Source: Flavobacterium fryxellicola (GTDB lineage: Bacteria; Bacteroidota; Bacteroidia; Flavobacteriales; Flavobacteriaceae). From it: 64,000 bases of DNA. Both the position numbers and the translations under genes were made by a program. This document shows, piece by piece, positions 1 through 9,497 of this stretch; the stretch's first letter is position 1, and every line of letters starts with the position of its first letter. The notes under the pieces were generated by a model that worked only from the letters and a program-made list of their open reading frames with translations, had not been told where the DNA came from and did no database searches. The stretch lies in contig NZ_FRDK01000005.1 in assembly GCF_900143245.1 (NCBI RefSeq), forward strand, positions 62,001 to 126,000, in the 5' to 3' direction.

Positions 1-869
1 TGAACGTTTTGTTGAACCGTTCTTCTCAATCTAAAAATAACTTCAGTATTAGCACTTTCACTATGCGTATGAAAAACAGCATTGTACTGCGCTTGCGTAT
101 TCGCTAATGTAATTCCTGATGTATTAATTACAGTATTAGCAAAAGTTTCAGCATTAGGATAATCCCCTTTTAGCGCGTAAGCACGAGCCTTAAGTGCTTG
201 AGCTAGTACTTTAGAAGGATAATACGTCTTCGATATACCTGCATAAGCTGGCGCCGTATTAGCATCATAAATAGCTATAGCATCGTTCAAATCCTTGTGA
301 ATTGCTGTATAAAACACTCCATTTGAAACTCTCAATGGTTTTTCTGTTGTAAGAATAACTCTATCCGCTAAAACTCCTGCTAATGCAGCATCGTCTTTAG
401 GGTTAGGAGAAAAGTAAGACATGATCTTTAGGTGAGCCAATGCTCTCAAAACCAGGGCCTCTGCTTTTGATCTGTTAATTATCTGCTGATCTGCAGGAGT
501 TTTAGCAACAACTTTATCAGCAAAAGTAACAACACGGTTTATTCTAGCAAGAGCAAAATATTGTGATTGCCAAATTATACGAGCAGATTCATTATCAACA
601 TTCATTAAAAAAACATAATCTTCAGTAATTCCCTGACCACCATTATTGAATCCAGGCGCAGCTTCATCAGTAAAAATAGAGCTAAAAACATAATCCGCTC
701 TATTAGTCAATATATTCATAGATGAATTTACAAGATTGACTAAATCACTACTTTTGGTTAAAGCGACATCCTCTGTAAGAGAACCAGGAGTAAAAGGCTC
801 CAACAAATCATTTGTACACGAAACAAAAAGTACAAACGAAACAATTAATATTCCAAATATTTTCTTCAT
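1..869 (-). CDS. SusD/RagB-family outer-membrane lipoprotein, C-terminus cut by window edge
   Basis: My own minus-strand translation stays open from an ATG at 869 to the window edge. The N-terminus begins MKKIFGILIVSFVLFVSC, a signal peptide with a lipobox-type Cys at residue 18. It is followed by the helical SusD-like pattern (a stretch with IIWQSQYFALARINRV and AEALVLRALAHLKIM). SusD proteins are surface-exposed substrate-binding partners of SusC transporters. It lies 12 nt after the SusC stop codon on the same strand, as expected for a susCD operon. The substrate cannot be read from the sequence, and no glycoside hydrolase is visible next to it in this window. Only about 290 residues are present, against a usual 450-600. 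Confidence 0.9.
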   Translation of the reverse strand, partial: MKKIFGILIVSFVLFVSCTNDLLEPFTPGSLTEDVALTKSSDLVNLVNSSMNILTNRADYVFSSIFTDEAAPGFNNGGQGITEDYVFLMNVDNESARIIWQSQYFALARINRVVTFADKVVAKTPADQQIINRSKAEALVLRALAHLKIMSYFSPNPKDDAALAGVLADRVILTTEKPLRVSNGVFYTAIHKDLNDAIAIYDANTAPAYAGISKTYYPSKVLAQALKARAYALKGDYPNAETFANTVINTSGITLANTQAQYNAVFHTHSESANTEVIFRLRRTVQQNV

Positions 870-881
870 AATTTTCTTTAA

Positions 882-3800
882 TTAAAATTTAACATCTACG
901 CCAAAAGTATACAACCTAGGTGTTGGGTACTGATATACGTCAAGAGTTCTACTACTTTCAACATCAAATCCATTCCACTTAGTAAAAGTTAATAAATTTT
1001 CTCCTTGTAGAGAAAAAGACATCGCAGTCAAAAAAGTATTTTTCAAAAACTTTTGTGGCACATTGTAACCCACTTGAACGTTTCTCATACGAATGTAAGA
1101 AGCATCTTTAAGGAAACGATCAGAAGTATCACCTAAACCTAAGTTACCAGCATTTAATGCAGGAACATTTGTATTAGTATTAGTTGAAGTCCATGCATTT
1201 AATAAGTCATCAGTAACAGTAAACTGTCCAATATTACCCACAGAATACAAATTGCTTAAATCAGAATCAAATCTAGCTACGTCATATGCATACGTAAACA
1301 AAGTAGATACGAAAAAGCCTTTTACACTAAAATCAAATCCAAAACCACCTTGATACTTCGGCAAATTGTTTACACCTGCTCTTCTTTTATCTGCTTGAAC
1401 AGGATTTTCAGTTGGATTCCCTGCGGCATCCTCAAATAACAATTTTCCATTCACTGGATTAACGCCTAAATAATGAAAAACAAATGGTTCGTTGATACTA
1501 CCGCCGTTCTCACTTACATAAAGGCCTGCACCTGCAAATATTCTTCCGTTACCCAAAATGTTACTAACAACGTTATTGTTACGAGAACCATTAACTCTAA
1601 CTGTTAAAGTGATATCTTTTTCTTGATTTTTGATTAAATCATACCCTAAATTTAACTCTAACCCTTTATTTGTTACTGTTACATCAGAATTTTGAGTCAA
1701 AGTTGCAGCACCTGAAGTAGATGAAACTGGATTATCTAGAAACAATCGTGAAGTTGCTCTATTGTAATAATCAAAAGATCCCCTAAGTCTTCCTCTAAAA
1801 AATTCAAAATCTAAACCAGCATTCCACTGTGTAGTAATCTCCCACTGCAATTCAGGATAACCAAAGTTAATTCCATACCCAGTTCCACCATTGTAGGCAT
1901 TGTTTGCTATACTATAGATATCAGTAAAACGAGGTGGTTGAATACCAGCGAAAACATCGCCTCCAACTACTCTTTGATTACCTACAGTACCATACGATCC
2001 TCTTAATTTTAAAACATCTACAAAAGTAAGATTATCCATAAAAGCCTCTTCATCGATATTCCATCTACCCCCTACAGAATAGTAAGTAGCCCATTGTTTT
2101 GACTCAATAAATCTTGAAGAACCATCTCTTCTTACAGAACCCACGATGCCATACTTACCTTTAAAGTCATAATCAAATGAACCAAAATAGGAAATCAAAT
2201 CATTTCTCACGTTACGTGCTGAAATTCCAGGTACATAAAAATCATTAGTTCCAGTGTCCGCAGCATATCCAGCCCCTGTATTAGGAACAAAAACGCCAGC
2301 AATCAAACCTCTTTGTCTAAAATTATTAGTATACAAACGAGAGTGATTGTACTCCATGTTAGCATTCACATTGAAGGTATGATCTCCTAGAGTCTTACCA
2401 TAATTAACTTGCCATAAATTATTGAAATACCACTCTCTTCTTGAGTTAATATCCTCAAAACCAGTAAAGGTCTGTCCTGCAGCTTGAAACAACAATGCAT
2501 TAAATGAGTTTGGAAACTCCGATTGAAAAAATCTAGTATCTAATAATTGACCGTTCAGTCTACTGCGTATTGTCAAATCTTTTGTGATATCATACGAGAA
2601 ATCTGTAGCAACATCAATACGTACTTCATCTGTTTGATTTTTGTACTGTTGAAGTTTATCAACCAACATAATCGGCGTAGCCAATAACCCTGGAGTACTA
2701 TTATAGTAATCCAATGCTGACTGAGGACCAGTGTAAATACTAGGCGAAACATAAGGAGCTGAAATAAAAGCACCTAAGACATAGTTTCTATTAATAGCAC
2801 CGTCACCTAAACTAGTCGCTTCATTGTTTTTACTAAAACCAAACGATGTATTAACTTGATATTTAAACTTCTCGTTTACAGATCTACCATTAATGTTATT
2901 TCTTAATGTAAATCTTTTCAAACCAGTTGTTGCTAAAATACCTTGTTGCTCAAAATAACCCAATGACGTGTAAGAAGTCATGTTTTGACCACTATTTTCA
3001 ACGGATATGTTATGTGATGTTGTATTTGATTGATTAAAGAAATAATCAACCCAGTTCGTATCAATATCATAGGCTGCGATTTGAGCATCCGTTAACGTAG
3101 CTCCTAAACCACTACCAAAATTTTTCTCAATTTGCAATAATTGTTTCGAACTAGCATAACTGTACTTTGGTTTTTGCAATTCACCAACACCAAACTGAGA
3201 GCTTACTCTAAAAGTAGTTTTAGCCTCTCCAAACTTACCTCTTTTAGTTTTGATAACAATAACACCATTTGACCCTCTGTTACCATACTCAGCAATTGCT
3301 GCAGCATCTTTCAGTACAGATGTAGACTCAATGTCATTAGGGTTAATAGAACGGAAGTTGTCACTGTTAGAAGGAAAACCATCAATCACATATAATGGAT
3401 CTGAATTTCCTGTAATAGTTCCTACCCCTCTAATAACAACCGATGATTTAGCACCTGGCTGACCTGTGCTAGCAGTAATATTAACCCCCGCTAATTGACC
3501 TTGAAGTGTATTAATCGCATTTGCATTAGGTCTGTTTTCGATTGTTTTACTAGAAACAGTCGCATCTGAAACAACAGCTGACTTTTTAGTTACTGTTCTA
3601 TACCCTTGAACAACTACCTCAGCTAAAACCTTAGCATCATCTTGCATCGATACGTTGATAGTACTTGCAGCACCCACTGTTTTTGACGATTGACTCATCC
3701 CTACGAAAGAGAAAACCAAAACATCTCCCGTTTTCGCTTTTATTGAATAAGCACCATCGAAATTGGTTTGTACTCCTACTTTAGTACCTTTAATTAAAAC

Positions 3801-3926
3801 ATTTACACCAGGAACAGGACCAGAAGCGTCAGAAACGACACCGGTAATAGTTCTCTCTTGTGCAAACGCAAATTGCATTGACAGGGCCAATAGCAATGAA
3901 AAAATCCATTTGAATTTTGATCTCAT
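882..3926 (-). CDS. SusC/RagA-family TonB-dependent outer-membrane transporter
   Basis: 1014 residues, normal for the family. Residues 1-22 are a signal peptide ending AFA-Q. Residues about 24-110 are the carboxypeptidase-D-like regulatory domain typical of SusC (GVVSDASGPVPGVNVLIKGT). Next comes a plug domain containing the SusC signature NPNDIESTSVLKDAAAIAEYG near residues 200-220, then a long beta-barrel ending in an aromatic (DVKF). It works with the SusD-like protein that follows to bind an oligomer at the cell surface and import it into the periplasm, powered by TonB. A TAnnTTTG promoter core lies about 58 nt upstream. It is transcribed away from the phosphatase gene. The substrate is unknown. 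Confidence 0.95.
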   Translation of the reverse strand: MRSKFKWIFSLLLALSMQFAFAQERTITGVVSDASGPVPGVNVLIKGTKVGVQTNFDGAYSIKAKTGDVLVFSFVGMSQSSKTVGAASTINVSMQDDAKVLAEVVVQGYRTVTKKSAVVSDATVSSKTIENRPNANAINTLQGQLAGVNITASTGQPGAKSSVVIRGVGTITGNSDPLYVIDGFPSNSDNFRSINPNDIESTSVLKDAAAIAEYGNRGSNGVIVIKTKRGKFGEAKTTFRVSSQFGVGELQKPKYSYASSKQLLQIEKNFGSGLGATLTDAQIAAYDIDTNWVDYFFNQSNTTSHNISVENSGQNMTSYTSLGYFEQQGILATTGLKRFTLRNNINGRSVNEKFKYQVNTSFGFSKNNEATSLGDGAINRNYVLGAFISAPYVSPSIYTGPQSALDYYNSTPGLLATPIMLVDKLQQYKNQTDEVRIDVATDFSYDITKDLTIRSRLNGQLLDTRFFQSEFPNSFNALLFQAAGQTFTGFEDINSRREWYFNNLWQVNYGKTLGDHTFNVNANMEYNHSRLYTNNFRQRGLIAGVFVPNTGAGYAADTGTNDFYVPGISARNVRNDLISYFGSFDYDFKGKYGIVGSVRRDGSSRFIESKQWATYYSVGGRWNIDEEAFMDNLTFVDVLKLRGSYGTVGNQRVVGGDVFAGIQPPRFTDIYSIANNAYNGGTGYGINFGYPELQWEITTQWNAGLDFEFFRGRLRGSFDYYNRATSRLFLDNPVSSTSGAATLTQNSDVTVTNKGLELNLGYDLIKNQEKDITLTVRVNGSRNNNVVSNILGNGRIFAGAGLYVSENGGSINEPFVFHYLGVNPVNGKLLFEDAAGNPTENPVQADKRRAGVNNLPKYQGGFGFDFSVKGFFVSTLFTYAYDVARFDSDLSNLYSVGNIGQFTVTDDLLNAWTSTNTNTNVPALNAGNLGLGDTSDRFLKDASYIRMRNVQVGYNVPQKFLKNTFLTAMSFSLQGENLLTFTKWNGFDVESSRTLDVYQYPTPRLYTFGVDVKF

Positions 3927-3983
3927 ATTAAATTTGTTTTGAATTAGTTATTTCACAAAAATCATAATAATTTCTTAAAGAAA

Positions 3984-3991
3984 CAAATATA
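3984..3991 (-). promoter_or_regulatory. Bacteroidota -7 promoter core before susC
   Basis: Minus strand TATATTTG matches TAnnTTTG exactly, 57 nt before the susC start. The nearest upstream TTG (4006-4008) is only 14 nt away, shorter than the usual 17-23, so the -33 element is weak or absent. The rest of 3927-4670 holds no convincing gene. Confidence 0.5.
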
Positions 3992-4658
3992 TACTAGAAT
4001 TAACACAATTTATTTTTTTACAACTTAACCGATCAAAAAAAACATTTACATGCATCGTATTAATAGTTAAACCACATTATTCGCAGATATTTACCTTTAA
4101 GTATGTTTTTATGCTAAATTAACATAATGTTAAGCTACTGTCTTTTTAACTCAAAATTTAGAAGAAACACGCATAAAGCTGCACTATAACAGGAATGACA
4201 GTTCGCGAAAAAGAACATAAGATTTGCGGCAAACAGAATTTTTAGTCGCCGATAGAGCGACAAAGTGCATTCTCTTTTTTATACCACAAACCCCCTAAAA
4301 CAGGGCGAGAAAAAATCATTTTTCCCATAAAACAATACCATCCTACTAGTGATTTGACTAGCCTTACCCTTCCCTTTCCAAAGACCGACCTGTGTGCGTT
4401 TAAGCCCGTAAAATGAACTACTTACCTAAACAAAGGCTTTTCCACGTTTAAAACCCATAAATTGGCAGAAAAAACATAAAATAGCAAATTTCTTATAAAA
4501 AATTACATACTAAAAAGATTTTTTTTACGTTTTAAAAGAAAATTTATGCTCCAAAACATCACAAATTGGCTCCTTACACTCTAGAATACAGACCAATTAA
4601 AACCCAATTTTCTTTAGGAATACTGCATATCTAGACCTAAAAACTGTTTCCTTTTTTC

Positions 4659-4666
4659 TACCTTTG
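4659..4666 (+). promoter_or_regulatory. -7 promoter core directly abutting the phosphatase start codon
   Basis: TACCTTTG matches TAnnTTTG exactly and ends 4 nt before the ATG at 4671. Bacteroidota transcription usually begins about 3-6 nt after this motif, so the message would start at or next to the ATG. No Shine-Dalgarno sequence is visible. No good -33 TTG is seen. Confidence 0.55.
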
Positions 4667-4670
4667 CAGC

Positions 4671-5411
4671 ATGTTTTCACTTTTCAAATCAAAACCCGTA
4701 CTGAAGGACCTAATCCCAGACGATCATATCGACATTCACTCTCATTTGCTGCCTGGCATAGACGATGGAGCAAAAAACTTTGAAGATACGCTTCGCCTTA
4801 CTGCCGCGCTTCAAGGTTTTGGTGTTTCGCAATTGATAACCACTCCTCATATCATCCAGCATGTTTGGGACAATACTCATGAACAAATCCTATCCAATAA
4901 AGTAGCGACAGTTCTTGAATTACAGCACCACCATATTTCCATCCCCTTTAAAGCTGCCGCCGAGTATTTGATGGACGATCAGTTTGTACGGCTGTTTCAA
5001 TCCAAGGATTTACTGACCTTGAAAGATAATTATGTACTGGTCGAAATGTCGTATATCAACGCACCTATTCAATTATACGACATCCTTTTTGACTTACAGG
5101 TGGCAGGCTACATTCCAGTATTAGCCCATCCGGAGCGCTACCTATTTTTCCATAATAACTTTAATGAATACGTCAAATTAAAAAGAGCTGGTTGCTTGTT
5201 TCAACTGAATCTGTTGTCCATCGTAGGCTATTATGGTGCTGGTATAACTAAAATAGCGGAACAGTTGCTTCAAAAAGGCCTTTACTCCTATGTAGGATCC
5301 GATGTGCATCACAACAATCACATTGCAGCCTTTGACCAAAAAGTACAAATAAAAGACATCATGCCATTGCAAGAAGCCATTTCAAACAATCAATTTTTTA
5401 AATTTGGCTAA
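4671..5411 (+). CDS. CpsB/CapC/YwqE-type protein-tyrosine phosphatase (PHP fold)
   Basis: 246 residues. The N-terminal metal-binding motif DIHSHLLPGIDDGA begins at residue 21. Later metal ligands are seen in TTPHI, AHPERY and GSDVHH. This is the manganese-dependent PHP phosphatase family that dephosphorylates the tyrosine tail of bacterial BY-kinases, so the likely substrate is the Wzc protein encoded convergently at 6041-8401 and perhaps the second Wzc at 48891-51359. It is cytoplasmic and has no signal peptide. It is the only plus-strand gene beside the capsule locus, so it is transcribed separately and may set the phosphorylation balance independently. Start choice is supported by the promoter core immediately before the ATG. 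Confidence 0.92.
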   Translation: MFSLFKSKPVLKDLIPDDHIDIHSHLLPGIDDGAKNFEDTLRLTAALQGFGVSQLITTPHIIQHVWDNTHEQILSNKVATVLELQHHHISIPFKAAAEYLMDDQFVRLFQSKDLLTLKDNYVLVEMSYINAPIQLYDILFDLQVAGYIPVLAHPERYLFFHNNFNEYVKLKRAGCLFQLNLLSIVGYYGAGITKIAEQLLQKGLYSYVGSDVHHNNHIAAFDQKVQIKDIMPLQEAISNNQFFKFG

Positions 5412-5649
5412 CACGAGTAGTTGCCGCACCTTGCTTATTATTTATTTTCAAACCTGAATTTTGATTCAGTAGACCAAAACGGAAAGCGATCAGCCTATAA
5501 ATTTTTAAACCTATAGCTTGCGGTAAGAAAAAAAATTTAAAAGATACAGCGCGCTCTAGTAAAAGAATAGTTTAATTCTATTTGCGTTTCGCAGATGTAC
5601 CATTTGTTAGATTATGTAAAAACGCTCGATCAATTAATGTATAGGACTA

Positions 5650-5780
5650 CCCGAAACTAGTACCAAAACAATTTGTACCACAGATTTCACAGATTCACAC
5701 AGATTACAGAAAAAGTGAATTAGATTAACTGAAGAGATCCATGAAAATCCTTTGAATCAGTGGCAAAAAAATGAAGTAGG
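5650..5780. repeat. Degenerate CACAGATT-type intergenic repeat
   Basis: Around 5678-5706 the sequence cycles through ACAGATTTCACAGATTCAC, ending near 5765 with AATCAGTGGC. This resembles a dispersed intergenic element I associate with Bacteroidota genomes. It is present once in this window, so its repetitive nature is inference. The remainder of 5412-5970 shows no gene. Confidence 0.3.
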
Positions 5781-5978
5781 TGCTCAAAGCAGACTGTCAT
5801 ATTAATCTATAGCGAAAACAAGCTTACTTTTTGACAGTTTGCTAAACGTTCTCTTTCAAAAGTGGCCCACTCACCTACAAAGACGTTATTCCACTTTAGC
5901 AGGAATAACTTATTTCATTTATTTGAAATACTGTTATACCCTAATAAAACTATAGAAAACAAAACACTTTAAAAAAAA

Positions 5979-6019
5979 AAAAAGGTTTACACAGAAATTA
6001 ATTCTTTGTAAACCTTTTT
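5979..6019 (-). terminator. Intrinsic terminator after wzc1
   Basis: A perfect stem AAAGGTTTACA (5981-5991) / TGTAAACCTTT (6007-6017) with a 15-nt loop. On the minus strand it is followed by about 14 T residues (5967-5980 region). It lies 22-60 nt past the wzc1 stop codon at 6041, so it ends the wza1-wzc1 transcript. Confidence 0.85.
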
Positions 6020-6040
6020 GAAAGTAAGTCGGTAGAAAAA

Positions 6041-8401
6041 TTACATTTTAAATATTTTTTTATACCAAGGCGTTTTTTCAATTTTGACTCCATAGCCATA
6101 CCCATATCCATATCCTTTTGTAGAATCGGTATCATTAAGCAGCAAACACATATTGGGCAACTTTTGCTCTTTATATAAGGTGTTGGCAATATTTAGCATT
6201 CTCTTCTCTAAGAAATTGGCACGAGCCACATAAATAAAACAATCTGCATGCTTAGCAATCAAGAGCGTATCTGTGACTAAACTAACCGGAGCGGTATCTA
6301 CAATAATATAATCGTATTGATTTTTTAATGTTTCAAACAGCGTATCCACTTTCTTATTCATCAATAACTCCGCAGGATTTGGCGGAATTACACCAGCAGG
6401 CAGTACATGAAAATCTTCGAACCCATCATATTTCACAATAAGATCTTCCAATGGTACATTTTTAGAAGACAAATAATTAGTAACACCACGATCCGGCAAA
6501 GTCAGATACTCATCTAATCTAGGATTCCTGATGTCCATTCCAATCAGCAAAACCTTTTTCCCTGAAAGTGCAAAAGTAGCAGCCAGATTAGCAGAGACAA
6601 AAGTTTTCCCCTCTTTAGGAAAAGTGGAAGTTAAAAAAATAGTTTTAGCCTGACCGTCTGGAACCTTGCTGAGCATAAACTCTAGATTGGTTCTAATAAT
6701 TCGCAAAGCCTCGGCTGAACTTGTTCTGCTTTCTGATTTGATAATTTCTGATGGACTATCAGAAGTCGGCACATCTCCTATAAAAGGAATTAATGTTTTT
6801 CCTTCTAAATCCAAGCGGCTCTTTATTTTAGTGTCTAACAAATCCATTAAGTAAATCACTCCAAATGGAACTAAAATACCCAACAGTAGTGCACCCAAAT
6901 AAATAATATTTTTTTTGGGAGAAACAGGAACATCCGAACCTTTAGCAGAATCGACTACTCTGGCACTAGACTCTGTTGCTGCTAAAGAAATAGCTGTTTC
7001 CTCTCTTTTTTGCAACAAATACAAGTACAGCTCTTCTTTTACTTTTTGTTGTCTGGCTATCACCCTAAACTGCCGTTCCTGAACCGGAATTTTACTTATT
7101 TTTTGATTCAAAAGTCCTTCCTGATTGTTGAGATCTCTTTTTTGAATCCTTAGATTGGATTGCATGCGACTCAAACTTGATGCAACATTTGACTTTAAGG
7201 ACGCCAATTGCTCATTCAGTTTAATCACAGTAGGATTAACATCGGTAGCCGATTTCAAGATTCTGTTCCGGTCTAAAACCAACTGATTGTAAGATCCTAT
7301 TAATTCGGTGGCTTCCCCGCTTACAATATTGGTAGGCAATAAATCAGACGGCTTGCTTTTTTTTATAAAATCGACCATCGACGAAATAACATTCAATTGT
7401 ATATCAGTCTCTATGCCTTTTTTATCGTATTCATTAGACCCCGTAATAAAAAGTCCTGCCTCTGTTTCGATGTCTGTTACCTGATTTGCATTTTTAAAAT
7501 TCTGAACATTTTGCTCTACACCATCCAATTCGTCGGTGATCAAGGCTAATCTATTGGCTATAAACTTAGAGGTGTTTTCAGAAATAAAATTTTTATCAGC
7601 GGCAGCATCCTCATTGTAATTTTGAACTAAATTATCCAAAAAATCTTCCGCTTTTTGCCGTACAGGATCTACGAGAGAAAGCTCGACAATACTACTGGTT
7701 TTACTTAATGGAGCTACATTCAAACGCGCTCTGTAACTCGCGGCTACATTTTCAAGCGGACTGATTACAATATTGATCGGCTTTACATCTTCATTATAAG
7801 GCCTTGGATTAACAAGCGATTTATTTAGCACTAACGTACCATATTTCGTCTTCACCGGTTCTCCATAGCGAAAAACTTTTTTATTTCCTTCCAACACATT
7901 CCCTTGACCCAACAGGTCTTCAAACTGAAAAGTAGATTCCGACAGCGCCAAAAATTGATAAGACCGGTTTGTACTGTAAAAATCAGGCTTTTGTTCTAAA
8001 TAATTGATTAAAATTGGAGCATTTTTGTACAAATTAGTATTGATTACTTTACCCTCCACCACAAAGGCGATATTCAAATTCATTTTGCGAACGGTACTCT
8101 CCACCAAAGTTCTGGATTTCAAGATTTCCACTTCATTGTCTAGATTGCTTTTTCCACCACCAATTCCCATATCAGCAAAAGCAGATAATTCTGAGGACAA
8201 TCCGCCTTTCTTTTCATCTTTTACTAAAATAGTCGTCGCCGCGCGGTACTGTGGAACGGTATATCGCAAATAGAGGTAGGCGCCAAACAAACTGACAAAA
8301 ACCCCTAATACAAACCATCTCCAATAGGATGCGTACTGATCTACAACAGCCCTTATTTGAAAATCCTGTTCTGAATTTTCATTTATCATATTATTTTCCA
8401 T
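6041..8401 (-). CDS. wzc: Wzc-like polysaccharide co-polymerase / BY-family tyrosine kinase (copy 1)
   Basis: 786 residues. A Wzz-type N-terminal segment has a transmembrane helix near residues 30-50. A long periplasmic coiled-coil region and a second helix near residue 505 (IIYLGALLLGILVPFGVIYLM) follow. The cytoplasmic kinase has Walker A STFPKEGKT near residue 595, Walker A' LLIGMDIRNP, and Walker B YIIVDTAP. The C-terminus carries a tyrosine cluster (GYGYGYGYG) that would be autophosphorylated. It controls chain length and export of the polysaccharide with Wza, which is encoded 9 bp upstream in the same operon. The kinase domain lies on the same chain as the membrane domain, as in proteobacterial Wzc. 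Confidence 0.95.
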   Translation of the reverse strand: MENNMINENSEQDFQIRAVVDQYASYWRWFVLGVFVSLFGAYLYLRYTVPQYRAATTILVKDEKKGGLSSELSAFADMGIGGGKSNLDNEVEILKSRTLVESTVRKMNLNIAFVVEGKVINTNLYKNAPILINYLEQKPDFYSTNRSYQFLALSESTFQFEDLLGQGNVLEGNKKVFRYGEPVKTKYGTLVLNKSLVNPRPYNEDVKPINIVISPLENVAASYRARLNVAPLSKTSSIVELSLVDPVRQKAEDFLDNLVQNYNEDAAADKNFISENTSKFIANRLALITDELDGVEQNVQNFKNANQVTDIETEAGLFITGSNEYDKKGIETDIQLNVISSMVDFIKKSKPSDLLPTNIVSGEATELIGSYNQLVLDRNRILKSATDVNPTVIKLNEQLASLKSNVASSLSRMQSNLRIQKRDLNNQEGLLNQKISKIPVQERQFRVIARQQKVKEELYLYLLQKREETAISLAATESSARVVDSAKGSDVPVSPKKNIIYLGALLLGILVPFGVIYLMDLLDTKIKSRLDLEGKTLIPFIGDVPTSDSPSEIIKSESRTSSAEALRIIRTNLEFMLSKVPDGQAKTIFLTSTFPKEGKTFVSANLAATFALSGKKVLLIGMDIRNPRLDEYLTLPDRGVTNYLSSKNVPLEDLIVKYDGFEDFHVLPAGVIPPNPAELLMNKKVDTLFETLKNQYDYIIVDTAPVSLVTDTLLIAKHADCFIYVARANFLEKRMLNIANTLYKEQKLPNMCLLLNDTDSTKGYGYGYGYGVKIEKTPWYKKIFKM

Positions 8402-8410
8402 GAAACTGTT

Positions 8411-9184
8411 TTATTTTGAAGAAGTAATTATTAATGTGGTTAAAGCAATCAAGATGGACATGACTGAGAATATCAAACCAGTACTCGGACCCACTGCCGA
8501 TCCGTTTATTTTGTTTTGGTTAGGCTCCACATAGACTACATCATTTTGTGCCAAATAATAAAAGGGAGTATTCATAAAACCCGCTTTGGTAATGTCCACT
8601 CTATTGTAGGATTTCACACCGTCAATTTCTCGAATGATTAAAATATTGTTTCTTTTTCCATACACCGTTAAATCTTTAGCCATAGTCAAAGCTTCAATTA
8701 ATGTAATTCGCTCCGAAGCAATAGGATAAGATCCTGGAGCATTAACCTCTCCTTGAACGGACACTTTAAAATTTGTGATTCGAAGACTAATTATCGGTTT
8801 TTTGATGTATCGTGAAATCTTAGCATCTAATATCTCAAGTACATTGGTTCTGGACAAACCACTCACCTTAAGCTTTCCCAAAGTAGGAAAATCAATAAAT
8901 CCATAAGCATCTACTAAATAAACAGAACCCGCAGTAGCACCGGCAACCGTTTCGCTAGAAACATTCAAACTAAAAGACTTTGCAATTTCAGGATCTTCGG
9001 CATAAACTGAAATTTGAAGCAAATCATCCGGCTGTATTTTAATTTCATACGAATTTAATTTTTCTTGCCCTGCCAAAGCATCAATGTCTTGGTAATAAAT
9101 CATGTCTTTTTTGGACGCACAAGAACCCAACAACACTAAAAACAAAAATGGGATTGATTTTTTTAATAAGAAAAAGTATTTCAT
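8411..9184 (-). CDS. wza: Wza-like outer-membrane polysaccharide export lipoprotein (copy 1)
   Basis: 257 residues from the ATG at 9184. An in-frame ATG at 9208 exists, but it overlaps a TATATTTG promoter core (9206-9213), and starting at 9184 gives a clean signal peptide with lipobox LLGSC (Cys22). Residues about 55-135 form the polysaccharide export (PES) domain (QPDDLLQISVYAEDPEIA). A SLBB-type domain follows (VSVQGEVNAPGSYPI). A C-terminal hydrophobic helix (GLIFSVMSILIALTTLIIT) is typical of the Bacteroidota version. It forms the outer-membrane exit channel with Wzc, encoded 9 bp downstream. Confidence 0.93.
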   Translation of the reverse strand: MKYFFLLKKSIPFLFLVLLGSCASKKDMIYYQDIDALAGQEKLNSYEIKIQPDDLLQISVYAEDPEIAKSFSLNVSSETVAGATAGSVYLVDAYGFIDFPTLGKLKVSGLSRTNVLEILDAKISRYIKKPIISLRITNFKVSVQGEVNAPGSYPIASERITLIEALTMAKDLTVYGKRNNILIIREIDGVKSYNRVDITKAGFMNTPFYYLAQNDVVYVEPNQNKINGSAVGPSTGLIFSVMSILIALTTLIITSSK

Positions 9185-9205
9185 ATAGTATATTTTAAAA
9201 GGGCG

Positions 9206-9213
9206 CAAATATA
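9206..9213 (-). promoter_or_regulatory. -7 promoter core for wza1-wzc1
   Basis: TATATTTG on the minus strand, 21 nt before the chosen wza1 start. No -33 TTG at ordinary spacing. The same CAAATATA core, preceded by GGGCG or GCGA on the plus strand, recurs before wbpO and wza2. The rest of 9214-9497 contains only a weak CACTT/AAGTG stem and no gene. Confidence 0.6.
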
Positions 9214-9497
9214 AGGATTATTATTATATTATTTTTAGACATTCACTAATACAGCTTACTCGAATCTAATTTTGATTAAAAGTTCTATTGAAAGCACCCT
9301 AAAATAAAACTGCAACTACTTAAAACAAGAGATCACAAAACGCTTTCATTTTAAATCATATAAACAAAAATCACTATGTTTAATTCCAAAAAAAGCATTA
9401 AACCTTTCTTGAAGAATCTAAAAAACAACAGTGCAATAAAAAGATTAAAAAATAAAGGGTTGTCACTTCTCTTTGCTTCAGTGAAAGTGTTGTCCAT

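Noticed and set aside
5998..6189. Small minus-strand frame at the end of wzc1
   Set aside because: Overlaps the C-terminus of wzc1 in another frame and runs into its terminator hairpin.
6041..8401. Loss of kinase function in wzc1 because Walker A reads PKEGKT rather than the usual GEGKT/S
   Set aside because: The GKT lysine and threonine, Walker A' and Walker B are all intact, and to my knowledge this variant is normal in flavobacterial Wzc.
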